A stretch of DNA of 31,511 bases from Planctomycetota bacterium (GTDB lineage Bacteria > Planctomycetota > Phycisphaerae > FEN-1346 > JAACEH01): assembly GCA_016935955.1 (NCBI GenBank), contig JAFGPY010000141.1, forward strand, positions 1 through 31,511. The letters are read 5' to 3'. Both the position numbers and the translations under genes were made by a program. This document shows positions 16,082 through 24,493 of the stretch, piece after piece; position 1 is the stretch's first letter, and every line of letters starts with the position of its first letter. The notes under the pieces were generated by a model that was not told the DNA's origin, did no database searches, and worked only from the letters and a program-made list of their open reading frames with translations.

Positions 16082-19000
16082 GTGATTTCGGCACAGGACG
16101 GCAACGGGTTGTACGAGTTGCAGACACGGCGACCGCCGCGGCTGCGCCGCTACCTGGTTCTGTCGCTCGTTCTGCACGGCGTGCTGTTCGGGTTGATTGT
16201 TCATCTGGTCCGCAGCGAACAGCGGCGCGTGGCCCACCAGGAGCAGCAGTTCATCGCCGACGTGAAGGCCGAGGAGCAGCGCCGCGAGCAGGAGGAGCTT
16301 GCCGCCCAGCAGGAGGCGGCCGAGGACATGCTGGCCGAACAGGTGCAGATCGAACTCGACGCCCTGATCGAGGACGAACTGGCGCCGCCCGACGAGGCGG
16401 CCCTGTCGGAGATGACCCACGAGGACGTCCAGCAGCGGGTCGAGCAACTCGATCAGCAGCAGGACATCGGGCAACTGAGTGGCGAACAACTCTACGAGAC
16501 GCTGGCCAACCTGAGCGGCGAGGCCCTCGCTCAGATGCGGGCGAACCTGCGGCAGATGAAGCAGGACCTGCTGCTGAGCCAGGTGCGAACCTACGTCCGC
16601 ACGACTGTGGCCCCGGAGATCCAGCGCAAGGTCGAATCGAAGCTGAAGAACGAACTCGGCCAGCGAATCCGCGACGAGGCCCAGAGGCAATCGAACCAGC
16701 AGCGCAAGGAACGCCTGGAGTCGGTCAGCACGCGCCTGCAGCAAGTGATCAAGGACCTGAGCCAGACCAAGCGCGAGCAGGACCAAGTAGGCAACGAAAT
16801 CCGCCGCACCCGGTTCGACGAAGCGGCCAAGCGGCAGGCCGCGGTCAAGGAGTCTGCCGCCGAGCAGGCCGAGCGGGTGGCCGAGGTGCTGCGCGACGTC
16901 CAGCGCGTCAGTCCCGCTCTGGCCGAGCAGGCCCGGTCGCTTCAGAGCGAGCAGACCGGCCGCGAGATCGCGCCCGCCGTCGAGCGAAGTGCTGCCGTCG
17001 TGGCACAGGCCGACACCGCCGAGACGGACCGCCGCGAAAAGGCCGAGGCCGAGCGTAAGATTCGCAGCGACCGCAAGGCCCAGCAGGAGAACCCCGACGC
17101 CTTGAAGTCGGCGCAGCAGGATCTGGCCGAGGCCGACAAGGCCGCCCGCGAAACGAAGGCTGCCGCCGAGGCCGAGTCGCGCGAGGTGGGCGAGCGCGTG
17201 GCCGAACGGACGAGGGCCCTGTTAGACCTCAGCCAGAAACTTGTCGAGCAGACGCGGCAGACGGCGCCCGATGACGTGCAGCGGCAGGTGGTCGACGCCG
17301 CGCTGGACCAGGTGAAAGAGGCCGTCCGCGAGAAGATCAGGCAGGAAGTTCACGAGACGGCCATTCCTGTGGCCGCCGATCGCATCGTGGAGGCCCTGCG
17401 GCAGGACCTCGAACGTCGCAAGCTCAACACGCCGGAGTTCAAGAAGTTCCTGGAGTCGGACATTCGTGCGGCCCTGGCCGAAGAAGCCGCCCAGCGCGAG
17501 CCGGACCCCGAGTTGGCGATGCAGCAGACGCGCGAGCGGTTCGACATCCGCGAGAGCGAGTCGCTTGAGGAGGCCCGCAAAGAGGTGGCTGCCATAGCCG
17601 CCAAGCTCCAGGCCCTGTCCGAGAGTCAGGAAAAGCTGCGTGACGAGGCCCGCAAGGAGTCCGCGCCTCGTCATGCCGCGGATCAGCGCGACCTCGGCAA
17701 GCAGATTCGCGACGTCCGCGAGCAGGCCGGCCGCACGCTGGGCAGGGCCCGGGCCGCAACGCTGGACCATGGCAACGACGTGAATGCGGCCGAGCGGACC
17801 GTGGCCCAGACCCGTGCCGAAGAGGCTTCCGACGATGCGGTCGAGGCGCTGGATCACGAAGCCCTCGACAAGGCCAAGCCGCTGATGACCGAGACGGCAG
17901 CGGTCCTGAAGGAATCGGCCGAGGCCATGAAGCAACTGGACAAGCAACTGGCCGACGAGGCGGCGAAGGTGCAGCAGGTGGCCCGCGTCGAGGTCGATCT
18001 GTCGAAGGCCCTTGGTCCGGAGGCGGCGGGCGAGGCCGTGCGCGAGGTTGAGCAGGCTGCCGAGAAAGCGGTCGAGCAGCGGGCCAAGCCCGAGATGGAG
18101 CAGGTGGCCCGCAGCCTGAAGATCGGCAAGATTCTCGCCGAGGCCGAATCGGCCGAGGCCCTGGGCCGCATGGACGCCCTGGAGGAGAAGCTCGACCAGG
18201 TGGCGGCGAACCTGGCCGAGGGCCGCGGACTTGCGGACATGCTGGGCATGGAGTTGCCCGGCCGCGGGCTCGGCGGCATTCCGGGCGGCGAGAACCTGCC
18301 GTGGTACGTGCCCAACCGCCGGGCCATGTCGCAGTTCAACCGCAAACTCTACGAGGAATTCGTCAAGGACATGCGCGAGCGGCTGAATCCCGACAACTAT
18401 TACGGCGAGGCGGCGGCGCCCGATGCCGTCGAATCGTCGGTTCGCACCGAACCGACGGAGACGGCCGCCGTGATCTTCGTCGAGGAGTTGCCGCAGAAGA
18501 AGGAACCGGCCAAGGCCGAGCGTCAGGTGCCCGAGCCGGACTTCCCGCATTTGGCCTTCGCCGCGGCGGCCATGATGGACAAGCCCGTCACGATTGACGG
18601 CGACCTGTCGGACTGGGGCGAGTTGCGGCACGGTCTGAAGATGCAGTACAACACGCTGAGCGAAACGCAGAAGATCGCCGATGGGCCGACGCTCTACCTT
18701 CGCTGGTCGCCCGACGGCATCTACGTGGGCTACGTGGTCAAGGACCCCAACGGCATCCAGCCGTGCAAGGACCATCCCTGGAGCGGCGATTGCCTGGAGT
18801 GGATGATCGATACGGCCAACAGCCGCCTGCCGGATGCCTACATGAACGCGTACGCCCAGAAGTTCTGCTTCACGCCGTTCGGCTGCCGCGGCAGCACGGC
18901 CGTGAAGGTCTGGGAGATGGGCCGCGGGCTGCGCGGCATGTCGATGGCCCGTGACTATCCGGACAGCAAGGGCACGATGGGCAAGACGGCGGCCAAGCTC

Positions 19001-19612
19001 ATCCCGGGCTACGGCTACAGTGTGGAGTGTTTCCTGGACCGGCGGGCGCTGGTGCGGCCGCAGTTGGTGCCCGGCAAGTACCTGGCCGTGAACTTCTCGG
19101 TCAACCAGGGCTACACCAGCAGCGAGATGACGCAGTGGTCGGCCTCGCAGAAGCTGCAGACCTGGCACCGGCCGGACACCTGGGGCGACCTGTTGCTGCT
19201 GGGCAGCGACGCCAGGCTGAAGTTCGTTGCCGCCGGCGAAAGCGCCGAGGACGCGGCGACCGTCGCGGCCGTGGTGCCCGGCGACGCCGTGGGTCTGGAG
19301 ATCGCCGACGCCGACATGAACGTCAACACGCAGAAGGTCGATCGCATTGCCGCCGAGGTCGTGTCGAAGAAGACCGGCGCCACGCTGCTCGTGGTGCTGA
19401 ACGAGACCGGCCCCGGCACGGGCATCTTCCGGGCCTCGATCAACACGCAGCCGTACTTCATGCCGCCCAAGGAGAACACGCTGAACGTCAGCGGCGGGGA
19501 CACCGTGCAACTCTCTTACACCGACGCCCGCTGCGAGTACGGCGAGAAGAACGTCAAGCGAACCGCCGACCTGGTCGTCGGCTGGCCGGTCATGAAGGTC
19601 GGCAGCAACTGA
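16082..19612 (+). CDS. Giant TolA/TonB-like envelope protein with long coiled coil and CBM9-like tip
   Basis: 1176 residues. A short cytoplasmic N-terminus leads into one membrane helix (about 24-43) carrying SLVLH, i.e. Ser28-x3-His32, the SxxxH motif by which TonB and TolA engage ExbB-ExbD or TolQ-TolR. Residues about 44-710 are almost unbroken charged helix (Glu, Gln, Arg, Ala), a predicted coiled coil far longer than TolA domain II. A Gly-rich hinge (about 713-738) follows, then a CBM9-like sandwich from about 835 (VTIDGDLSDWGELR, LYLRWSPDGIYVGYVV) to about 1040, and a final Ig-like domain (about 1060-1176) with the IADADMN and LNETGPGTGIF pattern. There is no TonB C-terminal domain. The GTG start has AGGAGG five bases upstream. 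ExbB/TolQ and ExbD/TolR genes follow at once, so the three should form one energised complex. Confidence 0.85.
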   Translation: MISAQDGNGLYELQTRRPPRLRRYLVLSLVLHGVLFGLIVHLVRSEQRRVAHQEQQFIADVKAEEQRREQEELAAQQEAAEDMLAEQVQIELDALIEDELAPPDEAALSEMTHEDVQQRVEQLDQQQDIGQLSGEQLYETLANLSGEALAQMRANLRQMKQDLLLSQVRTYVRTTVAPEIQRKVESKLKNELGQRIRDEAQRQSNQQRKERLESVSTRLQQVIKDLSQTKREQDQVGNEIRRTRFDEAAKRQAAVKESAAEQAERVAEVLRDVQRVSPALAEQARSLQSEQTGREIAPAVERSAAVVAQADTAETDRREKAEAERKIRSDRKAQQENPDALKSAQQDLAEADKAARETKAAAEAESREVGERVAERTRALLDLSQKLVEQTRQTAPDDVQRQVVDAALDQVKEAVREKIRQEVHETAIPVAADRIVEALRQDLERRKLNTPEFKKFLESDIRAALAEEAAQREPDPELAMQQTRERFDIRESESLEEARKEVAAIAAKLQALSESQEKLRDEARKESAPRHAADQRDLGKQIRDVREQAGRTLGRARAATLDHGNDVNAAERTVAQTRAEEASDDAVEALDHEALDKAKPLMTETAAVLKESAEAMKQLDKQLADEAAKVQQVARVEVDLSKALGPEAAGEAVREVEQAAEKAVEQRAKPEMEQVARSLKIGKILAEAESAEALGRMDALEEKLDQVAANLAEGRGLADMLGMELPGRGLGGIPGGENLPWYVPNRRAMSQFNRKLYEEFVKDMRERLNPDNYYGEAAAPDAVESSVRTEPTETAAVIFVEELPQKKEPAKAERQVPEPDFPHLAFAAAAMMDKPVTIDGDLSDWGELRHGLKMQYNTLSETQKIADGPTLYLRWSPDGIYVGYVVKDPNGIQPCKDHPWSGDCLEWMIDTANSRLPDAYMNAYAQKFCFTPFGCRGSTAVKVWEMGRGLRGMSMARDYPDSKGTMGKTAAKLIPGYGYSVECFLDRRALVRPQLVPGKYLAVNFSVNQGYTSSEMTQWSASQKLQTWHRPDTWGDLLLLGSDARLKFVAAGESAEDAATVAAVVPGDAVGLEIADADMNVNTQKVDRIAAEVVSKKTGATLLVVLNETGPGTGIFRASINTQPYFMPPKENTLNVSGGDTVQLSYTDARCEYGEKNVKRTADLVVGWPVMKVGSN

Positions 19613-19638
19613 GCACTCGAACCGAGGAGCCACTGGTG

Positions 19639-20535
19639 ATGTTGAGACAACGTTGGATAGTTATTGCGGCGGCGATTGTGGCGGGGCTGATTCTCGTCAC
19701 CGCGCTGCCGGCCCAGGAGGCCGCACCTGAGACTGCGGCCCAACCCGCGACACAGGCCGCCGCCACGGAGGCCGCCGAGTCTGCGGCGGACCCGGCCGCG
19801 ACGCCGGCGACCGATGCCGCCGCGCCGACGGGCGGAGAGGCCCGCCCCGAAAAGGCCAGCCAGGAACTCGAAGCCCAGGCCGATGCCAAGCACGAGTGGC
19901 TGATGCAGATTTTCGGTTGGGGCATGGTGCCGCTGTGGATCTGCTCGATCATTCTGGTGGCGCTGCTCTTCGAGCGGCACAGAGCACTGAAGCTGTCCCG
20001 AATCATCGACGCGGCCATGATCGAGCAGGTGGCGGACCTGGTCGGCCAGTTGAAGATCGACGAGGCCCAGCAAGTGTCGGCCCGGTCGTCGACGGTTCTC
20101 GGGCAGGCCTGGGCCCAGGCGTTGCACGAGTTCCAGCTCGGCGGCACGAACCTCGCAGAGACGCTGACCAACTCGACGGTCCTGGCCTTCAAGCCGCTGA
20201 AGCGGAACCTGACTGCGCTGGCGACGGTCGGCGTCGTCAGCCCGCTGTTCGGACTGCTCGGCACGGTGCTCGGCATGATCATCACCTTCGGCCAGATTGC
20301 CGCCACGGGCGGGGCCGACAAGGCCGAACTCGCGGGCGGCATCGGCCTGGCCCTGTTCACCACGGCGGGTGGCCTGATCGTCGCCATTCCGGCTATCCTG
20401 GGCAACCGCTACTTCGTGGCCTACGTGACCACCATTGCCGAGCGGGCCGAGGAGGCCATCAGCCGCATCAACTACCGCTACAGCCACGCCCAGGCCCGGG
20501 CCCAGAGCGCCGACGCCTCGGCCGCCGCACAGTGA
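19639..20535 (+). CDS. ExbB/TolQ/MotA-type proton channel subunit
   Basis: 298 residues. After an N-terminal signal-like helix (8-24, cleavable at about ALPAQEA) comes an Ala/Thr/Pro-rich periplasmic stretch of about 60 residues, then three membrane helices (about 96-112, 193-217, 233-256). The signatures SPLFGLLGTVLGMI and GLALFTTAGGLIVAIPA are those of the ExbB/TolQ family, whose pentamer conducts protons with ExbD/TolR. The N-terminal extension is common in planctomycete and Bacteroidetes members. Start: ATG at 19639, with a GTG codon just before it also possible; GAGGAG lies upstream. It begins 26 bp after the TolA-like gene and stops 10 bp before the ExbD gene, a clear operon. Confidence 0.93.
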   Translation: MLRQRWIVIAAAIVAGLILVTALPAQEAAPETAAQPATQAAATEAAESAADPAATPATDAAAPTGGEARPEKASQELEAQADAKHEWLMQIFGWGMVPLWICSIILVALLFERHRALKLSRIIDAAMIEQVADLVGQLKIDEAQQVSARSSTVLGQAWAQALHEFQLGGTNLAETLTNSTVLAFKPLKRNLTALATVGVVSPLFGLLGTVLGMIITFGQIAATGGADKAELAGGIGLALFTTAGGLIVAIPAILGNRYFVAYVTTIAERAEEAISRINYRYSHAQARAQSADASAAAQ

Positions 20536-20545
20536 GGACGCGACC

Positions 20546-20956
20546 ATGAAAGGTCTGACCGAACAACTGGAGGTCGAGAACGATCGCGCGGACCTCACGC
20601 CGCTGATCGACTGCGTGTTCCTGCTGCTGTTGTTCTTCGTGGTCACGGCGGTGTTCGTGGAGGAGAGCAACCTGTTCCGCGTCGAGCTGCCCAAGGCCGC
20701 ACACGCCGAACTCCGCGAGATCAAGGACGTGGTCGTCGTGCTCGTCTCGCGCAGCGGTCAGTTCTCGGTTGGCCGGGCGCTCGTGGCCGACGGCGAACTC
20801 TGGCCGATACTCAACGAGAGGCACACCGCCGCACCGATCAAGACGCTGATCATCAAAGGCGATCGCCAGTGTCCGTACCAGAAAGTGGTCATGGCCATGG
20901 ACGTCGCCCAGGCGCTGGAGATTCCCGAGATTTCCCTGGCCGTTGAAGAACAGTAG
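20546..20956 (+). CDS. ExbD/TolR family protein
   Basis: 136 residues: a short cytoplasmic N-terminus, one membrane helix (DLTPLIDCVFLLLLFFVV) with the proton-carrying Asp22, and a small periplasmic domain (about 45-136) of the ExbD/TolR fold, ending ALEIPEISLAVEEQ. In this family two copies sit inside the ExbB pentamer and pass motion to the TonB/TolA partner, here presumably the giant protein two genes upstream. GAGGA precedes the ATG. It is the last gene of the operon; beyond it lie two GTAG-type palindromes and the convergent kdsA gene. Confidence 0.94.
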   Translation: MKGLTEQLEVENDRADLTPLIDCVFLLLLFFVVTAVFVEESNLFRVELPKAAHAELREIKDVVVVLVSRSGQFSVGRALVADGELWPILNERHTAAPIKTLIIKGDRQCPYQKVVMAMDVAQALEIPEISLAVEEQ

Positions 20957-20994
20957 GGGACGTCGACAGGCTCGGAACCCGCTGACAGTGCGAG

Positions 20995-21050
20995 GTAGAG
21001 GCGGCTCGCGAGCCGCCCGTTGTCCAGGGTCGCTCGCGAGCGACCCCTAC
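20995..21050. repeat. Inverted pair of REP-like elements (BIME-like)
   Basis: GTAG (20995-20998) precedes the 16-bp perfect palindrome GCGGCTCG/CGAGCCGC (21001-21016). Facing it on the other strand, GTAG (complement of 21047-21050) directly abuts the 20-bp perfect palindrome GGGTCGCTCG/CGAGCGACCC (21027-21046). The head-to-head layout resembles REP pairs (BIMEs). It lies between convergent exbD-like and kdsA genes. There is no T-run, so simple intrinsic termination is not supported. Confidence 0.75.
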
Positions 21051-21102
21051 AACGCCTGAGTGCCCCTTGCGACGCCTGATGCACGCGTGCGATTGCGGAA
21101 CG

Positions 21103-21939
21103 CTACGCTTGCTTGAGGGCCGCGCAGATGGCCAGCAGGTCCTCCAGCAGGGGCTGGACCTGCGACAGCGGCAACATGTTCGGCCCGTCGCTGAGGGCCT
21201 TGTCGGGATCGGGGTGGACTTCCAGGAACAATCCGTCACAACCGGCCGCCACGGCAGCGCGGGCCAGCGTCGGGACCATGGCCCTGTTGCCGCCACTGGC
21301 GTTGCCCAGGCCGCCGGGCTGCTGGACCGAGTGCGTGGCATCAAAGATGACCGGGTATCCGTACTCGCGCATCGTGGGGATGGCCGTCATGTCGCTGACG
21401 AGGCGATTGTAGCCGAAGCTCGTGCCGCGTTCGGTCAGCATCAGCCGGGCCTTGCCGCAAGGCGACGCCCCGGCGATCTTCTCGACCACGTTTTTCATGT
21501 CCCACGGGGCCAGGAACTGGCCCTTCTTGACGTTGACGGCTTTGCCCGTTGCCGCCGCGGCCAGCAGCAGGTCGGTCTGGCGGCACAGGAAGGCCGGGAT
21601 CTGCAGGCAGTCGAGCACGGCTGCGGCCGGGGCCGCCTGGTCCGACTCGTGAATGTCCGACAGGATCGGGCAACCGTACTTGTCGCGAATGGCCGCCAGG
21701 GCAGCAAGCCCTTCGTCCATGGCCACGCCACGGTAGCTGCCGGCGCTGGAGCGGTTGGCTTTGTCGAACGAGGCCTTGAAGACGTAGGGCACGCCCAGTC
21801 GCTCGGTCATCAGCATCATGGCGTCGGCCACGCGGCGTAGCACGTCGTCGGACTCGATGACGCACGGGCCGGCGATCAGAAACAGTGGCCCGCCGCCGCC
21901 CAGCTTCAGCTCTCCCACGTTGACGGACGACACATTCAT
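21103..21939 (-). CDS. kdsA: 3-deoxy-8-phosphooctulonate synthase (Kdo-8-phosphate synthase)
   Basis: 278 residues, the normal length. It condenses phosphoenolpyruvate with arabinose 5-phosphate, the first committed step to Kdo for lipopolysaccharide. Signatures: IAGPCVIES at 22-30, [44 protein letters not shown] and a C-terminal [15 protein letters not shown]. Cys26 in AGPC is the ligand of the metal-dependent class (the E. coli metal-free type has Asn there), so this is likely a metalloenzyme. The ATG has AAGGAG nine bases upstream. The lipid kinase gene ends 26 bp upstream and is probably in the same operon. Its presence supports an LPS-bearing outer membrane. Confidence 0.97.
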   Translation of the reverse strand: MNVSSVNVGELKLGGGGPLFLIAGPCVIESDDVLRRVADAMMLMTERLGVPYVFKASFDKANRSSAGSYRGVAMDEGLAALAAIRDKYGCPILSDIHESDQAAPAAAVLDCLQIPAFLCRQTDLLLAAAATGKAVNVKKGQFLAPWDMKNVVEKIAGASPCGKARLMLTERGTSFGYNRLVSDMTAIPTMREYGYPVIFDATHSVQQPGGLGNASGGNRAMVPTLARAAVAAGCDGLFLEVHPDPDKALSDGPNMLPLSQVQPLLEDLLAICAALKQA

Positions 21940-21965
21940 GGTCTGCAACTCCTTGGCTTGTCTGT

Positions 21966-22850
21966 CTACACGTACGCCCGGGCGAACAGTTGGATGCCTT
22001 CCGGCTGAATGGTGTACTCGACCGGCGCTGTGCCGACGGCGTCGCCGTCGACTTGGAAGGGCACGTCGTTCTCGACCGGCCGCACGACGATCCGCTTGCC
22101 CTGGCGGTAGACGACGTCCTTGCGGCGGGTGTGGCGTCCGAGCTTGGCCGACACGAAGTATTTCACCAGGTTCCACCGCCCGGGCCGCGTGAAGACGCAG
22201 ATGTCCAGCAGCCCGTCGGTCGGCTGGGCGTCGGGGCAGACGTGCAGGCCGTCGGCGTACAGCCGCATGTTGCCCGCGATGGCCAGGGCGGCGTCCTCGG
22301 CCACTACCTCGCCGTCCACCTCGACCGTCAGTCGCGGCCACGAGTAGCCCCACCAGAACCGCAGCGACGGCAGATAGTAGTCGCGGCGGCGGATCGGGCC
22401 GTGGCGGTGCCGGTGCACCTCCTGCGTCACGGCGGCATCGAATCCCACGCCGCTCATGATCAGGAACGCCTTGCCGTTGGCCAGGGCCACGTCGACCGGA
22501 CCGACGCGGCCGGTTTCCAGAATTTCGCGGATCACGGCCGTATCGGGCGGAATGCCAATCGCCTTGCACAGGACGTTCTCGGTCCCGGCAGGCACGGGCA
22601 GCATCGGGACGCTGCGGCCGAGCAGCCCGTTGACGATCGTGTTGTGCGTTCCGTCGCCGCCGACACTGAGCAGGGCGGCGTGCGACTCGTCGAGGGTTCG
22701 GGCCTGGGCGATGGCCTCCTCGCGGCTCTGGGGCACGAACTGAACCACTTCGTGGCCGTGGGCCTGAAGCTCGGCGGTGATCTGCCGGACCATCAGGGCG
22801 GCCCGGCCCGATCCGGAAATCGGATTATGGAATGTCGCGTACTTGGCCAC
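21966..22850 (-). CDS. YegS/DAGK family lipid kinase
   Basis: 294 residues with the diacylglycerol-kinase catalytic domain: a start like FHNPISGSG, then [17 protein letters not shown] with the GGDGT nucleotide motif, [11 protein letters not shown], and C-terminal beta-sandwich with [10 protein letters not shown] and a final [13 protein letters not shown]. Members phosphorylate diacylglycerol, ceramide-like lipids or phosphatidylglycerol with ATP at the inner membrane face; the lipid is not predictable. The GTG at 22850 is chosen because the family N-terminus begins there and a TATAAT box lies about 60 bases upstream, which rules out much longer readings; its ribosome site is weak. Co-directional with kdsA, 26 bp apart. 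Confidence 0.88.
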   Translation of the reverse strand: MAKYATFHNPISGSGRAALMVRQITAELQAHGHEVVQFVPQSREEAIAQARTLDESHAALLSVGGDGTHNTIVNGLLGRSVPMLPVPAGTENVLCKAIGIPPDTAVIREILETGRVGPVDVALANGKAFLIMSGVGFDAAVTQEVHRHRHGPIRRRDYYLPSLRFWWGYSWPRLTVEVDGEVVAEDAALAIAGNMRLYADGLHVCPDAQPTDGLLDICVFTRPGRWNLVKYFVSAKLGRHTRRKDVVYRQGKRIVVRPVENDVPFQVDGDAVGTAPVEYTIQPEGIQLFARAYV

Positions 22851-22907
22851 GCTTCTCTGCCGCGGCAGCCCCCGTGTGCTGGTCCATGCAATCGTCCGGA
22901 CTCGGGG

Positions 22908-22913
22908 ATTATA
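22908..22913 (-). promoter_or_regulatory. Consensus -10 box upstream of the lipid kinase - kdsA pair
   Basis: A perfect TATAAT on the minus strand at 22913-22908, about 60 bases before the chosen start codon. The hexamer 17 bases upstream (TATCGT) is a poor -35, so this is a partial promoter call. Confidence 0.4.
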
Positions 22914-22970
22914 GCACCCTGGGGCCGGCGACGATAGGCCCAACGCTCCCCTGCGCGGCAGCGCGGCGGA

Positions 22971-23315
22971 TCAACTGTCGTCGGCCGGGCGGCGGACCTC
23001 GGCGCCGGGCGACTCAGGCACCAGGTCGAGGCCCGGCGCGCCGGGCGGCTGACGGAAGCGGTAATAGAGAACAATTTCGATGGCCACCATAATGATGTTG
23101 GCGGTGTACATGAGAGTGACCCAGTCGGGCAGGCCGCCGTGAGCCTCGATGAACTTTCTCGCGATGCCCGCCATGTAGCCAACGAAGACCATGTACAGGA
23201 AGCCCACGCTCTTGCCGTGGACCATGCGGACGCGGAGCGTCTTGCGGATGGCCACGGGCCAGCTGAACCCGAAACAGAACAACATCACGGCCTCGAAGAA
23301 ATGGGCGGCTTCCAT
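22971..23315 (-). CDS. Small three-helix membrane protein, PQ-loop-like
   Basis: 114 residues with three hydrophobic segments: HFFEAVMLFCFGFSWPVAI (about 5-23), SVGFLYMVFVGYMAGIA (about 36-52) and LMYTANIIMVAIEIVLYY (about 67-85), then a Pro-rich tail. The FSWPVAIRKTLR block followed by GKSVGFLY is the pattern of short PQ-loop/SemiSWEET-like proteins in many bacteria, here with Trp-Pro in place of Pro-Gln. Such proteins would have to dimerise to make a transporter; substrate unknown. GAGGTGAGG lies upstream of the ATG and a good promoter (23357-23385) is present. Confidence 0.75.
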   Translation of the reverse strand: MEAAHFFEAVMLFCFGFSWPVAIRKTLRVRMVHGKSVGFLYMVFVGYMAGIARKFIEAHGGLPDWVTLMYTANIIMVAIEIVLYYRFRQPPGAPGLDLVPESPGAEVRRPADDS

Positions 23316-23356
23316 CGGATGACCTCACCTCTGAAAAAGGGAAACCAAAGGGGCAC

Positions 23357-23385
23357 ATCATAGTCGCCCGACCCCTTTCTCACAA
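23357..23385 (-). promoter_or_regulatory. Sigma70-type promoter of the PQ-loop-like gene
   Basis: Minus strand TTGTGA (23385-23380), 17-bp spacer, TATGAT (23362-23357). Predicted start near 23350 gives an mRNA leader of about 35 bases. Confidence 0.65.
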
Positions 23386-23510
23386 GGGCCGACCGCAAGC
23401 CGACAAATGTCCAGTGGCCGTGGCACGGTTTCCGCATATTCTCAGATGGCCGATTTGCCCGTTTCGTGCAGCCGGCTTTCGGCGGGCGAGATACCGCCGC
23501 ACTAGGGGGG

Positions 23511-23538
23511 TTGACCGTGTACGAAAGGCGCGTAGTAT
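23511..23538 (+). promoter_or_regulatory. Sigma70-type promoter of the candidate small RNA
   Basis: TTGACC (23511-23516), 16-bp spacer, TAGTAT (23533-23538). The -35 is the closest to consensus seen in the window. Transcription would start near 23545. Confidence 0.6.
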
Positions 23539-23544
23539 TTCAGA

Positions 23545-23660
23545 TAGAGGAGAAAACAGCCGGCAGCCGCTTGCAGAGACTGCCGGAAAGATGTTGGGTG
23601 CCGATGGTCGGCGCCAAACGCCCGGCAGGTCATAGCGCGAGCCTGCCGGGATCTTTTTTT
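23545..23660 (+). ncRNA. Candidate small RNA of about 115 bases with three hairpins
   Basis: It is bounded by a promoter and an intrinsic terminator. Hairpin 1: CCGGCAG (23560-23566) / CTGCCGG (23580-23586). Hairpin 2: TTGGGTGCCGA pairs with TCGGCGCCAA (about 23594-23617) with one bulge. Hairpin 3 is the terminator, CCCGGCAGG / CCTGCCGGG. Stems 1 and 3 use the same CCGGCAG sequence, so the arms could exchange partners. No co-directional gene follows, which argues against a leader or riboswitch. A GGAG-containing AGAGGAGAAAACAG segment at the 5' end is single-stranded and could be a target-binding site. It does not look like 6S, tmRNA, SRP RNA or RNase P RNA. The class is unknown. Confidence 0.55.
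23621..23660 (+). terminator. Intrinsic terminator of the candidate small RNA
   Basis: Nine-base-pair stem CCCGGCAGG (23621-23629) / CCTGCCGGG (23642-23650), 12-base loop, then ATCTTTTTTT. It is the only classical hairpin plus long U-tract in the window, which stands out in such GC-rich DNA. Confidence 0.85.
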
Positions 23661-23692
23661 GTCATCTTGTACGCGGCTCCGCCGCAGCCGTG

Positions 23693-24340
23693 TCACTCCT
23701 TCTCGTCCTCGTCCTTCTTCGAGTCGTTGTCGCTCTTGTCCGAGTCGTCCTTCTTCTCGGCCTTCTCCTTGACCTTCTCCGCCAGTTCCTCCTGGGCCCG
23801 CTTGGCCTCAGTGCTGTCGGGGTCGAGCTTCAGGGCCTGCTCGATCAGCTTCTGCCATTGAGCGGCCGTGCCGAGATCCTTCGACATGCGGAATCGGGCC
23901 TCGGCTACGAGCGTCCGCGCGCAAGCCTCTTGGAGCTTCTTCTTGGCCTCGGCCGGAATGTTCTCGCGGACGATGTCCGGGTGGCTCTTCAGAAACTCCT
24001 CCACCTCGCCGACCTTGCGGAACGATGCGTCGAACTTCTTCTTGGCGTCGCTGAATCGCAACAGCCGCTCTTTGTCCGTCAACTCGATCCAGCGGTCCTC
24101 GCGGTTGCCTTCGCCTGCGGGTTTCGTGCGGTCGGGGATGCGGCCCTCGATCGCTTCGCGCGTCAGCAGCCCGGCCTCCTGCCCCAGCTTACGGGCTTCG
24201 GCGAGCATGCCCGACACCTTCAGGCGGCTGCTGTCGACGTCGTTGTCGTCGCGATCTCGCGGCCCAGCCAGGGCAGGGCTCGCGGCCGCGGTCAGCAGTG
24301 CCAGGGCGACGAGCAGACAGCGTGTCGTCATCGTACGCAT
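23693..24340 (-). CDS. Secreted charged helical protein, unknown function
   Basis: 215 residues with a clear Sec signal peptide (MRTMTTRCLLVALALLTAAA, cleavage near SPALAG). The mature part is rich in Lys, Glu, Asp and Arg and mostly helical, with a TPR-like stretch near 150-180 (AAQWQKLIEQALKLDPDS) and a very acidic/basic tail (EKKDDSDKSDNDSKKDED). No enzyme motif is visible. GAGGAGGGG precedes the ATG at 24340. A longer reading from 24442 exists but would bury the signal peptide. Likely periplasmic; no partner is evident from the neighbours. The 153-bp gap upstream shows no clear promoter. Confidence 0.75.
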   Translation of the reverse strand: MRTMTTRCLLVALALLTAAASPALAGPRDRDDNDVDSSRLKVSGMLAEARKLGQEAGLLTREAIEGRIPDRTKPAGEGNREDRWIELTDKERLLRFSDAKKKFDASFRKVGEVEEFLKSHPDIVRENIPAEAKKKLQEACARTLVAEARFRMSKDLGTAAQWQKLIEQALKLDPDSTEAKRAQEELAEKVKEKAEKKDDSDKSDNDSKKDEDEKE

Positions 24341-24493
24341 GATCCCCTCCTCATTGTTCAGGCGGCGACAGATGTGATCGAAACTGCGGCGACATGCCCC
24401 CGACGACGGGGCGTATGAGACTGCGATAGGGTCAGCCAACACAACGCATCGTACCGCCGTTTGTTGCAGGAAATCAAGAACCTCAGCTACGAC

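Larger units (their letters stand above)
23316..23692. other. Gene-free region with a leftward promoter and a likely small RNA gene
   Basis: About 377 bp. Its left end carries the promoter of the PQ-loop-like gene; 23511-23660 looks like a stand-alone rightward small RNA; a CGGCT/AGCCG hairpin at 23673-23689 lies just after the stop of the leftward gene ending at 23693. No protein-coding reading of the region looks real. Confidence 0.6.

Noticed and set aside
20995..21050. Palindromes as ordinary intrinsic terminators between exbD-like and kdsA genes
   Set aside because: Neither palindrome is followed by a T-run on either strand; GTAG placement fits REP-like elements better. A secondary role in termination cannot be excluded.
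23545..23660. Riboswitch or attenuator leader
   Set aside because: There is no rightward gene downstream; the next gene is on the opposite strand and ends at 23693.
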